From the NCBI RefSeq assembly GCF_003545765.1, contig NZ_QXIO01000001.1, forward strand, positions 771,029-835,028: DNA of 64,000 bases. The letters run 5' to 3'. How positions within the stretch are numbered: the stretch's first letter is position 1; every line of letters begins with the position of its first letter. A program made the translations under genes and the position numbers. The stretch is from Colwellia sp. RSH04. Its GTDB lineage: Bacteria > Pseudomonadota > Gammaproteobacteria > Enterobacterales > Alteromonadaceae. The notes beneath the pieces are model-generated. The model worked only from the letters and a program-made list of their open reading frames with translations, ran no database searches and had not been told where the DNA came from. Positions 26,559 to 34,727 of this stretch are shown piece after piece.

Positions 26559-26599
26559 AACCCCACAAAAATTTTGTCATACCTAGGAGATGATGTGCT

Positions 26600-28210
26600 A
26601 TGACCGCCATAGAAAACTCGATTGATTTGTCACAATACGGCATAACGAATGTTAGTGAAGTTGTTTACAATCCTTCTTATGAGTTACTTTTTGCCGAAGA
26701 AACAAGAGCTGATTTAGAAGGCTTTGATAAAGGTGTCGTTACTGAGCTTGGCGCGGTCAATGTGAATACTGGTATATTTACTGGTCGTTCTCCTAAAGAT
26801 AAGTACATTGTTCGTGATGAAGTAACCCGTGATACGGTTTGGTGGTCAGATCAAGGTAAAAATGACAATAAGCCTATGTCTGAAGAAACATGGGGCGAGT
26901 TAAAAACATTAGTAACGACTCAGTTATCTGGTAAGCGCTTATTTGTGGTGGATACTTATTGTGGCGCTTGTGAAAACACTCGCTTGAAAGTTCGCTTTAT
27001 TACTGAAGTTGCATGGCAAGCTCATTTTGTTAAAAACATGTTCATTCGTCCTTCTGACGAAGAGCTTAGCACGTATGAACCTGACTTTGTGGTGATGAAT
27101 GGTGCGAAAACTACTAACCCTAACTGGGAAGCACAAGGGTTAAATTCAGAGAACTTTGTTGCCTTCAACTTAACTGAAAAAATTCAATTAATTGGTGGTA
27201 CTTGGTACGGTGGTGAAATGAAAAAAGGTATGTTCTCTATGATGAACTACTTATTACCACTTCAAGGTATTGCATCAATGCACTGTAGCGCCAACGTAGG
27301 TAAAGATGGCGATGTAGCAGTATTCTTCGGTTTATCGGGAACAGGTAAAACAACCCTTTCTACCGATCCTAAGCGTGAGCTAATTGGTGATGATGAACAT
27401 GGTTGGGATGACACTGGTGTTTTCAACTTTGAAGGCGGTTGTTACGCAAAAACGATTAAGTTAAGCAAAGAAAACGAACCAGATATCTACAATGCTATTC
27501 GTCGCGATGCATTACTAGAAAACGTTACCGTTGCCGAAGATGGTACTATTGATTTTGATGATAACTCACGTACTGAAAATACACGTGTGTCATACCCAAT
27601 TCATCACATTGATAATATTGTTAAGCCAGTTTCTCGTGCAGGTCACGCGAAAAAGGTTATCTTTTTAACTGCAGATGCCTTTGGTGTTTTACCCCCTGTA
27701 GCTAAACTAACACCTGAGCAAACTGAATACTACTTCCTTTCAGGTTTCACCGCGAAGCTTGCAGGTACTGAACGTGGTATTACAGAACCAACACCAACAT
27801 TCTCTAGCTGTTTCGGTGCGGCATTCTTAAGCTTACATCCTACACAATACGCTGAAGTTTTACACAAGCGTATGGAAGCAGCGGGTGCAGAAGCTTACTT
27901 AGTCAACACAGGTTGGAACGGTACTGGTAAACGTATTTCAATTAAAGCAACCCGTGCAATTATTGATTCAATCTTAGATGGTTCAATTGATGATGCAGAA
28001 ACAACGGTTATTCCTATGTTTAACCTTGAAGTACCAAATACCGTTGCGGGCGTTGAAGGTGATATTCTTGATCCAAGAAACACTTACGAAGAGCAAAGCG
28101 AGTGGCACACTAAAGCCGTAGACTTAGCAAACCGTTTTGTTAATAACTTTGATAAGTTCACTGATACTGACAATGGTAAATCTTTAGTTGCTGCTGGCCC
28201 GCAAGTATAG
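26600..28210 (+). CDS. pckA: Phosphoenolpyruvate carboxykinase (ATP)
   Basis: A 536-residue cytoplasmic enzyme converting oxaloacetate plus ATP to phosphoenolpyruvate, CO2 and ADP, the first committed step of gluconeogenesis. The P-loop GLSGTGKT (244-251), the oxaloacetate site [12 protein letters not shown], and [20 protein letters not shown] (metal site and kinase-2 motif) are all present. [20 protein letters not shown] follows, as usual. AGGAGATG lies ahead of the ATG. It is monocistronic with its own terminator and is flanked by hslO and envZ, as in enterobacteria. Twin dyads upstream suggest control by carbon source. Confidence 0.96.
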   Translation: MTAIENSIDLSQYGITNVSEVVYNPSYELLFAEETRADLEGFDKGVVTELGAVNVNTGIFTGRSPKDKYIVRDEVTRDTVWWSDQGKNDNKPMSEETWGELKTLVTTQLSGKRLFVVDTYCGACENTRLKVRFITEVAWQAHFVKNMFIRPSDEELSTYEPDFVVMNGAKTTNPNWEAQGLNSENFVAFNLTEKIQLIGGTWYGGEMKKGMFSMMNYLLPLQGIASMHCSANVGKDGDVAVFFGLSGTGKTTLSTDPKRELIGDDEHGWDDTGVFNFEGGCYAKTIKLSKENEPDIYNAIRRDALLENVTVAEDGTIDFDDNSRTENTRVSYPIHHIDNIVKPVSRAGHAKKVIFLTADAFGVLPPVAKLTPEQTEYYFLSGFTAKLAGTERGITEPTPTFSSCFGAAFLSLHPTQYAEVLHKRMEAAGAEAYLVNTGWNGTGKRISIKATRAIIDSILDGSIDDAETTVIPMFNLEVPNTVAGVEGDILDPRNTYEEQSEWHTKAVDLANRFVNNFDKFTDTDNGKSLVAAGPQV

Positions 28211-28235
28211 CCAAGCATTAACAACTTAAAAAAAC

Positions 28236-28264
28236 AAAAGCCTGTTATTCATTAACAGGCTTTT
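28236..28264 (+). terminator. Rho-independent terminator of pckA
   Basis: A perfect 12-bp stem (AAAAGCCTGTTA / TAACAGGCTTTT) with a five-base loop, followed by more T residues, 26 bp after the stop. Confidence 0.9.
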
Positions 28265-28333
28265 TTGTTTGTTCAAATTACATTGTAAATGCAAAGGCTT
28301 TTAACATATCAGAATAATCAGTACTCGCTTAAG

Positions 28334-29632
28334 TTATAAAAAAGACATAGGTAAAGACACTTTCGCTTCCAAGCCGCCTGATTCTTTATTCGATAAAACC
28401 ACTTTACCGCCATGTGTATCAACAATACGTTTAATAATTGCTAATCCTAAACCGCTACCTTCAGTTCCTCGTGCAGTATCACCTTGAGTAAAGGGCTGAA
28501 ACAGTCTTTCAATGTCTTCTTCTGGAATACCATTCCCTTGATCGCTTACTTTAAAGAACACTGTTTTAGTGGCTTTATCGACACCGGTAAACACCTCAAT
28601 CTTATCTGAGGTATAACGAATAGCATTTTGTACCAAGTTAGCAAGTACTCGCTTCATAGCAACATGTCTAATTGGAATTTTAGGACAATCTTCTGGATGA
28701 AAGGTAATTTCTCTATCTGCTGGTGTTTCAATTTGTAGTGCTTCTTGAACGAGCACATTTAAATCACCCAACTCTGCTTTATCTTTACTATCATGGCGAA
28801 TGTAATCAATAAACTGATCGATGATATTATTCATGTCGTCAATATCTGTTTCTATACCTTCTTTTAAAAAGGCGTCTTGTTCATTCATCATCTCGCTTGC
28901 TAAGCGAATACGCGTTAAAGGCGTGCGTAGATCATGGGATATTCCTGCCATCAATAAATTACGGTCATCTTCTAGTTGCTTAATCCCTTTAGACATATGG
29001 TTAAACGCTTGAGTTACCGCCATTATTTCCGAGGTACCACCTTCTGTAAGTGGTTCAGGAAAATCTCCTCGACCAACATCTTCTGCGGCACGCTGTAACG
29101 ATTTCAACGGACGGTTTAATTGCCTAACAAAAACCCAGCCACCAATAATACTTAGTAAACCTATCACTAATAAGAAGAAGACTAAGGGTGAAAAGTTACC
29201 TTTATCCATACCATCTACAGGAATTTGAACCCATAAATGCGGTGCTTGAGGCGGGCGGATCCAAAACAAATATTCATCTCCATGAGAAATCCTTACTTCT
29301 GCTTGGCCACCAAGTAACTCACTCATTTCCTGTGAAATCATCGGGTAAAAAGTCGCTTCAGCTAAACCTAAGCGCAATGCATCAAACTCTCGATAAACGC
29401 CGATACCCGTTTCATGGTGAAATGCTTTTGCCATTTTAGGGCTTAAATTTGCGTCTTCAATATCAATAAACACAACACGAACCTGTTTTGCTAACAGTTG
29501 ATTCAATTGCTGTTGATGTGGCTGCACAACATAAAGTGAAAAGGTTATATAAATAACTATCTGATTAAGAAATAAGAGCAAGCCAATTAATAAAACAGTT
29601 TGACCAAATGCGCTACGCGGTAATATTTTCAT
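28334..29632 (-). CDS. envZ: Osmosensor histidine kinase EnvZ
   Basis: A 432-residue inner-membrane sensor kinase. Transmembrane helices lie at about 13-34 and 150-170, flanking a periplasmic sensor loop. A HAMP domain ([20 protein letters not shown]) follows. The H-box is [12 protein letters not shown] with His233 as phospho-acceptor, and the ATP domain has N-box [12 protein letters not shown]1 DQGNGIP and G2 GSGLGLAI. It phosphorylates OmpR in response to osmolarity. It lies 112 bp after ompR in the same direction; in many relatives the two genes overlap, and here the gap holds a hairpin. Confidence 0.92.
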   Translation of the reverse strand: MKILPRSAFGQTVLLIGLLLFLNQIVIYITFSLYVVQPHQQQLNQLLAKQVRVVFIDIEDANLSPKMAKAFHHETGIGVYREFDALRLGLAEATFYPMISQEMSELLGGQAEVRISHGDEYLFWIRPPQAPHLWVQIPVDGMDKGNFSPLVFFLLVIGLLSIIGGWVFVRQLNRPLKSLQRAAEDVGRGDFPEPLTEGGTSEIMAVTQAFNHMSKGIKQLEDDRNLLMAGISHDLRTPLTRIRLASEMMNEQDAFLKEGIETDIDDMNNIIDQFIDYIRHDSKDKAELGDLNVLVQEALQIETPADREITFHPEDCPKIPIRHVAMKRVLANLVQNAIRYTSDKIEVFTGVDKATKTVFFKVSDQGNGIPEEDIERLFQPFTQGDTARGTEGSGLGLAIIKRIVDTHGGKVVLSNKESGGLEAKVSLPMSFL

Positions 29633-29697
29633 GAAAAGTTTCTATGACTTATTTTTGAGGAGGTAAAGTCTCGCTTCACAAGAGATGTTCGCTAGAA

Positions 29698-29725
29698 CGC
29701 GATTCATTGAAAAACAATGATCGCG
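29698..29725 (-). promoter_or_regulatory. Hairpin in the ompR-envZ gap
   Basis: CGCGATCATTG pairs with CAATGAATCGCG (one-base bulge) around a T5 loop, 19 bp after the ompR stop. It could stabilise the ompR message or partly terminate before envZ. No T-run follows on the minus strand. Confidence 0.5.
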
Positions 29726-29744
29726 CTAAGCGTATGATGCTTAA

Positions 29745-30467
29745 TTATACTGGTGCTCCATCTGGCACAAACACATAACCTAATCCCCACACGGTTTGTA
29801 AATAACGGGGTTTTGCAGGGTCATCTTCAAGCATTCTTCGTAAGCGTGATACCTGAACATCAATACTTCGCTCTAAGGCAGAATAATCCCTGCCTCGCGC
29901 TAAATTCATCAATTTATCACGCGATAATGGTTCTCTTGGATGAGTGACCAAAGCTTTAAGTACGGCAAATTCACCACTAGTCAATGGCATACTGATATCA
30001 TCTTTTTGCATTTCGCGCGTCGCCAAGTTTAATTGGTAATCGCCAAATTCAATAATATTTTCTTCGAGTGATGGAGCACCGGGCGCTTCTTGTACTCGTC
30101 GACGAAGTACGGCTTTAATACGAGCAAGCAACTCTCTTGGGTTAAATGGTTTAGGCATATAATCATCTGCCCCCAACTCTAAACCAATGATACGATCCAC
30201 TTCATCCCCTTTCGCCGTTAACATAACAATAGGAATGTTATTTGAACCTTGGCGTAAGCGACGACAAATTGATAACCCATCTTCACCTGGCAACATTAAA
30301 TCAAGCACTAACAAATGAAAATTTTCTCTTTCTAACAAGCGGTCCATTTGCTCTGAGCTCGCAGCACTACGCACCGTAAAACCTTGTTCTACAAGGTAAC
30401 GCTCTAATAACGAGCGTAAGCGCATATCATCATCTACTACTAAAATTTTCTGCGTTTCATGTGTCAT
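29745..30467 (-). CDS. ompR: Osmotic response regulator OmpR
   Basis: A 240-residue response regulator. The receiver domain has the acidic pair VVDDD near 10-14, the phospho-acceptor Asp56 in VLDLMLPGEDG, Thr in MLTAKGDEVD and Lys in PKPFNPREL. The C-terminal winged helix contains ERSIDVQVSRLRRML and YLQTVWGLGYVFVP. It controls porin-type genes in response to EnvZ. No unusual residues are seen. It is the first gene of the ompR-envZ unit. Confidence 0.94.
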   Translation of the reverse strand: MTHETQKILVVDDDMRLRSLLERYLVEQGFTVRSAASSEQMDRLLERENFHLLVLDLMLPGEDGLSICRRLRQGSNNIPIVMLTAKGDEVDRIIGLELGADDYMPKPFNPRELLARIKAVLRRRVQEAPGAPSLEENIIEFGDYQLNLATREMQKDDISMPLTSGEFAVLKALVTHPREPLSRDKLMNLARGRDYSALERSIDVQVSRLRRMLEDDPAKPRYLQTVWGLGYVFVPDGAPV

Positions 30468-30617
30468 ATCTTTCTCTCAATACCAGACTTTTTATTCTAT
30501 CGTTACAGCTACTATAAGTGATCACCACTAATAATCAAAAGCAGTAACGGTAAATCCAAGCCGCCTTTTGTTACAATTTATGAATAGTATTCTCAACATG
30601 CATGAGATGTTAACTGT

Positions 30618-31109
30618 TTATTTTAAATAGTGAATTGATTGTTCAGTAACACATTGAGTAAAACTACGTTTTCTTTCTTCACGTGATAACGATGCAATCG
30701 CTTGCTTAACTAGTTTCATTTTCTGTTGGCGTTCAGATTTAGGTAAATGTGATAATTGCTCATGAAAACAGCCTAACAAACCAAAGTTCAATGCAATTTC
30801 TGATTGCATAGTATCTTCGTTCAAGCATATCGTTAATTTTTGAGCCAATAAATCCCTGTCCATGGCAACTAGTGCGGGTATATCATAATGTTTGTCATCA
30901 GTTTTACGTACTTTATTGCAACTAAAAAACATATCTGCGACTGCAACAACAGGAATTAAAGCCTCGTGCTGCTGACTAAAACGTTGCTTCAACCATTCAT
31001 TATGTTCAGCTGTATTGTCAGCTTCTTCCATACTGTATGCTATCGACTGCTCTGATAGAATCAAAAAGACCACAAGTATATTAGCAATAAATTTTATCCC
31101 TAATTTCAT
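30618..31109 (-). CDS. Exported hypothetical protein
   Basis: A 163-residue protein from ATG 31109, where GAG lies upstream and a signal peptide (MKLGIKFIANILVVFLILSE) becomes N-terminal; the longer frame from 31166 adds 19 unlikely residues. The mature part is helical and charged, with four cysteines in CNKV, ICLN, GCFHEQ and QCVTEQ that could form two disulfides. I do not recognise a family. It is divergent from the thioredoxin-like gene across about 100 bp; the pairing of a Cys-containing exported protein with an exported oxidoreductase is suggestive only. Confidence 0.6.
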   Translation of the reverse strand: MKLGIKFIANILVVFLILSEQSIAYSMEEADNTAEHNEWLKQRFSQQHEALIPVVAVADMFFSCNKVRKTDDKHYDIPALVAMDRDLLAQKLTICLNEDTMQSEIALNFGLLGCFHEQLSHLPKSERQQKMKLVKQAIASLSREERKRSFTQCVTEQSIHYLK

Positions 31110-31207
31110 ATAATTAAGCTCAAAAATAGTGAAAGATATTTGTATATGACTATTGTGCGTTATCATACATACTAAGTATAGATTTAATCTAACATTTTGG
31201 AGTGTTA

Positions 31208-31690
31208 ATGAATAAGTTAACTCAATATTTGATATTACTTTTTATTGGTTCAACTCTCACCATTTTTACTAGTTTAAAAGTTAGTGCACAAGAGACATTA
31301 GAAGCATTTGATAAATTGATGCAGCAACATCAAGGTAAAGTAGTCTATCTAGATTTTTGGGCTTCGTGGTGTACACCTTGTCGAAAGTCATTCCCTTGGA
31401 TGAATGAAATGCAAGCAAAGTATCAAGCACAAGATCTGGTGGTACTTAGTGTAAACCTTGATGCAAACAAAACGCTTGCAGAAAAGTTCTTGTTAGAAAC
31501 ACCAGCCCAATTTGATATTTTTTACGATCCTAAAGGAAAGGTTGCCAAAAAATTTAAGCTCAAAGGCATGCCAAGCAGTTATTTATTTAACCGAAACGGT
31601 AAACTAGTTAGCGCTCATACTGGCTTTAATGGCGATAAAAAAAGAAAATATGAGCAGGAAATCAGACAGGAATTAAACTTAACAAATTAG
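31208..31690 (+). CDS. TlpA-like periplasmic thioredoxin-fold protein
   Basis: A 160-residue protein. ATG 31208 is chosen because GGAG lies five bases upstream; a GTG two codons earlier is less likely. Residues 1-28 form a signal peptide ending near VSA. The thioredoxin fold has the active site WASWCTPCRKSFPWM (Cys55 and Cys58), the cis-Pro region KGMPSSYLFN, and LSVNLDANKT, as in TlpA/ResA proteins. It probably reduces disulfides in the periplasm. No cytochrome c maturation gene is near, so the substrate is unknown. Confidence 0.82.
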   Translation: MNKLTQYLILLFIGSTLTIFTSLKVSAQETLEAFDKLMQQHQGKVVYLDFWASWCTPCRKSFPWMNEMQAKYQAQDLVVLSVNLDANKTLAEKFLLETPAQFDIFYDPKGKVAKKFKLKGMPSSYLFNRNGKLVSAHTGFNGDKKRKYEQEIRQELNLTN

Positions 31691-31760
31691 CGCACGTTGA
31701 TCTTGTGAGATGCTTTTTGCAACGAAAGAAAAACACGCGCTAATAAATAATAATAAGCTT

Positions 31761-33641
31761 TTATTTTGCCACTGCCATCTCAGTTGCCGCGAGTAAAAAC
31801 CACGTTGAATGAGGTAACCACTGTTCAACCCAGCGCCAGTTTTGCCAATCTTTTTCTGGGCCGAATTCAATACCTTGCCCTGACGGACTTGTTTTAGCCC
31901 CCGTTATACCATTAGAAATACCACCGTAAACCATGCTCAATCCATCGTAAGGTATAGGGTTATTGACACCAAAACCATTAAGCATTGATAAATCATACGG
32001 GTTTCGCCCTAAAGTCCAATCCATTTGATTTTGTGCAAATTTTGCCAATTCTAGCTGAGTGACAAGATGTTTTTTACCATTTACTGCGTTCATTTTGCCA
32101 GTGAGTATTGCCGCCATGGCTAATGAAGATAAACGCGCGCTCTCTCCTTGCCACCAGTATTCTGTTTCATTAGCATGAGGAATAAAAAAACCTGTTTGTA
32201 ATTGTGTTGAAAGCTTTCCTTGCTCGTAGGTTTTAAACGTCTGCCTTGCATAGTTAAATGGATTACTAACTTGGTTATTTATCGCTAACTGATATGCCAT
32301 ATGCTTTTGCATAACAGCTTGGCTTTGTTTAACTTTTTCAGGGTTATCTTCAATCGCTATATATTGTGATAACGCTAGAATCGGGAAGCCGGCTTCTGCA
32401 GCATGATAAAACGGGCGTAAATTTTCGCTGTTGATATTATTACTGATAAACCAGCCTTCAGGCGATAATCGTTGCGCTAAGTTGTTTGCTCGTTCTCGTG
32501 CAGCATTTAAATAATACTTTGATTGAGTTGCCTTATATAACTCAGTCGCTGCGAGTAATGCAGTATAATCATCGATGATATTTTCTTCACCATCATCAGC
32601 ATAGGCCTTATTATTTTCGGCATTATTACTTTGAAGATGTTTAAACGCTTTTTCGGCATCGGCTAAGTAAACATCCCCGCTGTACTCACCTTGCTGTGCC
32701 GTTGTTTTAGCTAGCATGGCGGCTCTTGCTAAAGCAGCAATGGCACTGCCAGCGCCTTGCCTAAAAGCAGATTGATAATTTTCACTGTAAATGCCATCAG
32801 CACCAACATAAGCAGTTACCACTCGTTCTGCATTATTTGTGTTCCATTGGTCGAAAACGGTCATATAGAAATAACCTTGCTCATCAAGAGTGCGGTGTAA
32901 GTAATCTGCTCCCCAGAAAACTTCTTCGATGACTTGTTTTTCAAGCGCTAACTCTTTAAATAAGTGCGGCGCTCTTTGATAAGAATATGCCAGCGCCCAA
33001 CCTACATGAGCTAACTGCTGAGGATTCATATAATTGGCATAAGACAGGTGTGATAGGTATTTTCCAGTATCTCCGCCAGCATCATTCCAGCCCCCCCTGA
33101 CATCAACATACCTTTGTGTATCAAAAATACGAATATGTTGATCTTCTTGCCAGTTATATTGCTCGTCGTTACGGCTACCATTAAAATAAGTTAACAATGC
33201 TTTAGCCGTTAACTTAAATAGTGCTTGCTTACCAACAGTGAATTTAGCGCTGGTTTGTTGGGTATGCTGGTCACTCAATTTTACCACATAACTTCCTGCA
33301 CTTTGTAGCTCTGTAAATTCAACACCGTAATAAAAAATGGGGTCACTACTTTTATGCGCTTTTTGCCATTGTGCAACTTGTCCTAACTCAACTAACTTTC
33401 CTTGCAAAATAGCGATATCTTTATCACTGATAAGTTGCACATTAGCTCTAGTTAAATCGACTTTATAATTTGTGCTCACTATGGCTTGTTTTGGTCCGGT
33501 TAACTCATAAGCTACTTGGTTAACATGGATATTTAGTGACTTTGATTTTTCATGGGTAGTACTTTCAGTTGTCGTACAGGCAGTTAGCATCAGTAACATT
33601 GCCGCGATAATACCTTTTACATATTGAGTTGGTAGTTTCAT
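31761..33641 (-). CDS. Glycoside hydrolase family 9 lipoprotein, probable exo-glucosaminidase type
   Basis: A 626-residue protein from ATG 33641. MKLPTQYVKGIIAAMLLMLT leads to a lipobox (LTAC), so it is a membrane-anchored lipoprotein. Residues 40-135 are the Ig-like CelD_N domain (VNQVAYELTGPKQAIVST). The (alpha/alpha)6 catalytic domain follows, with the base region DVRGGWNDAGGDTGKYLSH, where cellulases read DAGD, and a C-terminal MDWTLGRNPYDLSMLNGFG. GH9 members include cellulases and, in Vibrio-type chitin loci, exo-beta-glucosaminidases. Here a GlcNAc-type kinase, GH20 and a sugar transporter make amino-sugar substrates more likely than cellulose. The ROK kinase gene ends five bases upstream. 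Confidence 0.8.
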   Translation of the reverse strand: MKLPTQYVKGIIAAMLLMLTACTTTESTTHEKSKSLNIHVNQVAYELTGPKQAIVSTNYKVDLTRANVQLISDKDIAILQGKLVELGQVAQWQKAHKSSDPIFYYGVEFTELQSAGSYVVKLSDQHTQQTSAKFTVGKQALFKLTAKALLTYFNGSRNDEQYNWQEDQHIRIFDTQRYVDVRGGWNDAGGDTGKYLSHLSYANYMNPQQLAHVGWALAYSYQRAPHLFKELALEKQVIEEVFWGADYLHRTLDEQGYFYMTVFDQWNTNNAERVVTAYVGADGIYSENYQSAFRQGAGSAIAALARAAMLAKTTAQQGEYSGDVYLADAEKAFKHLQSNNAENNKAYADDGEENIIDDYTALLAATELYKATQSKYYLNAARERANNLAQRLSPEGWFISNNINSENLRPFYHAAEAGFPILALSQYIAIEDNPEKVKQSQAVMQKHMAYQLAINNQVSNPFNYARQTFKTYEQGKLSTQLQTGFFIPHANETEYWWQGESARLSSLAMAAILTGKMNAVNGKKHLVTQLELAKFAQNQMDWTLGRNPYDLSMLNGFGVNNPIPYDGLSMVYGGISNGITGAKTSPSGQGIEFGPEKDWQNWRWVEQWLPHSTWFLLAATEMAVAK

Positions 33642-33646
33642 GTTTT

Positions 33647-34519
33647 TTATCCAGCAATACATGTTTGTTGCTCTGTTGAATCTAAGTAAAGTTGCGCTGC
33701 TCCAATTAAAGCACTGTGCTGCTGTTGGCTTTTCTCGATGACTAAATTTTTAATCACGTTTGGGTAAGGAAAATCTTTTAAGTGCAGCCATACAGAATCA
33801 ATAAATAAATCATACGATTTGGCCACCGAACCACCCAAAATAATAATTTGTGGATCAATTAATAACAGCACATGACTAATCGCAGAGGCTAAATGCTGGC
33901 CAAATTGCTTAAAAGCTTCTTTAGCCTTTTGATCACCTTCGCTCGCTTTCATTGCTAAATCAGCACCACATTCGCCAAAATTATCGGTAAAAAAACGTCC
34001 CGAACAATAGCTATCGAAGGTTGAGTTTAAATATTGCACGCTACCTAACTCACCTGCACAACAGTTAGCCCCAGTGTAAATTTGGTTTCTTATCACAAAA
34101 CCAGCGCCTAACCCTGTTCCTAAACATAAGCCAACCACATTTTGAAAGCACTGAACACTGTGCTCACCTTTAGTAAAACAATTAACATCATTGTTTACAT
34201 AAACAGGTAAATTAGTTAGTTGCTCAAGCTCTTTTTTCAGTGCCACTTGTTGCCAAGCTTTTATATTTACTGCGTTATAGACTACACCTAGTTCAACATC
34301 CACTATGCTGGGTACTCCTATTGCGATAGCAACAGTATCATCTACTTTTGTTTTTTTTATTTGTTCAACTAAAAATTGAATTGACTCTTGTACCTTTAAC
34401 TCTGCATTAAATGGTTGAATATTTTGCTGCACTATTGCCCCTGCACGGTACAGACCCACATTTATTTTTGTACCACCTAAATCGATAACCACAATTGAAG
34501 ATTGTTTCATAAACATCAT
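33647..34519 (-). CDS. ROK-family sugar kinase, probable N-acetylglucosamine or glucosamine kinase
   Basis: A 290-residue ROK kinase. Phosphate loop 1 is VVIDLGGTKINVGLY near the start, the sugar-binding block is YVNNDVNCFTKGEH, and phosphate 2 is GLCLGTGLGAGFVI. The segment that normally supplies the ROK zinc site (His, then CxCGxxGC) reads GELGSVQYLNSTFDSYCSG here: the His is replaced by Ser and only one Cys of the cluster remains. So it may not bind zinc in the standard way. Starts at 34519 or 34510 are both possible. It is in operon-like order with the GH9 gene. Substrate assignment rests on context. Confidence 0.8.
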   Translation of the reverse strand: MMFMKQSSIVVIDLGGTKINVGLYRAGAIVQQNIQPFNAELKVQESIQFLVEQIKKTKVDDTVAIAIGVPSIVDVELGVVYNAVNIKAWQQVALKKELEQLTNLPVYVNNDVNCFTKGEHSVQCFQNVVGLCLGTGLGAGFVIRNQIYTGANCCAGELGSVQYLNSTFDSYCSGRFFTDNFGECGADLAMKASEGDQKAKEAFKQFGQHLASAISHVLLLIDPQIIILGGSVAKSYDLFIDSVWLHLKDFPYPNVIKNLVIEKSQQQHSALIGAAQLYLDSTEQQTCIAG

Positions 34520-34664
34520 CTAAGTAAATCATTATAAACTGAGGGTAGTGTGCATAATTACTTCGCTCATTTTAGATACTAACCTAACCAATAATAATAC
34601 TTTTCTAACAACGCGATTTAAATAAAGCTATAGCAATATAAGAGATTATATTTCAATGAATTAA

Positions 34665-34700
34665 AAAAGCCGAATTAATAAAATTATTAATTCGGCTTTT
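34665..34700 (-). terminator. Rho-independent terminator downstream of GH20
   Basis: A 15-bp stem, AAAAGCCGAATTAAT with ATTAATTCGGCTTTT, lies 28 bp past the GH20 stop. It carries A/T tracts on both sides, so it ends the GH20 unit. Confidence 0.85.
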
Positions 34701-34727
34701 AGTTATTGGGAGTTTTTGTCGAGTAAG

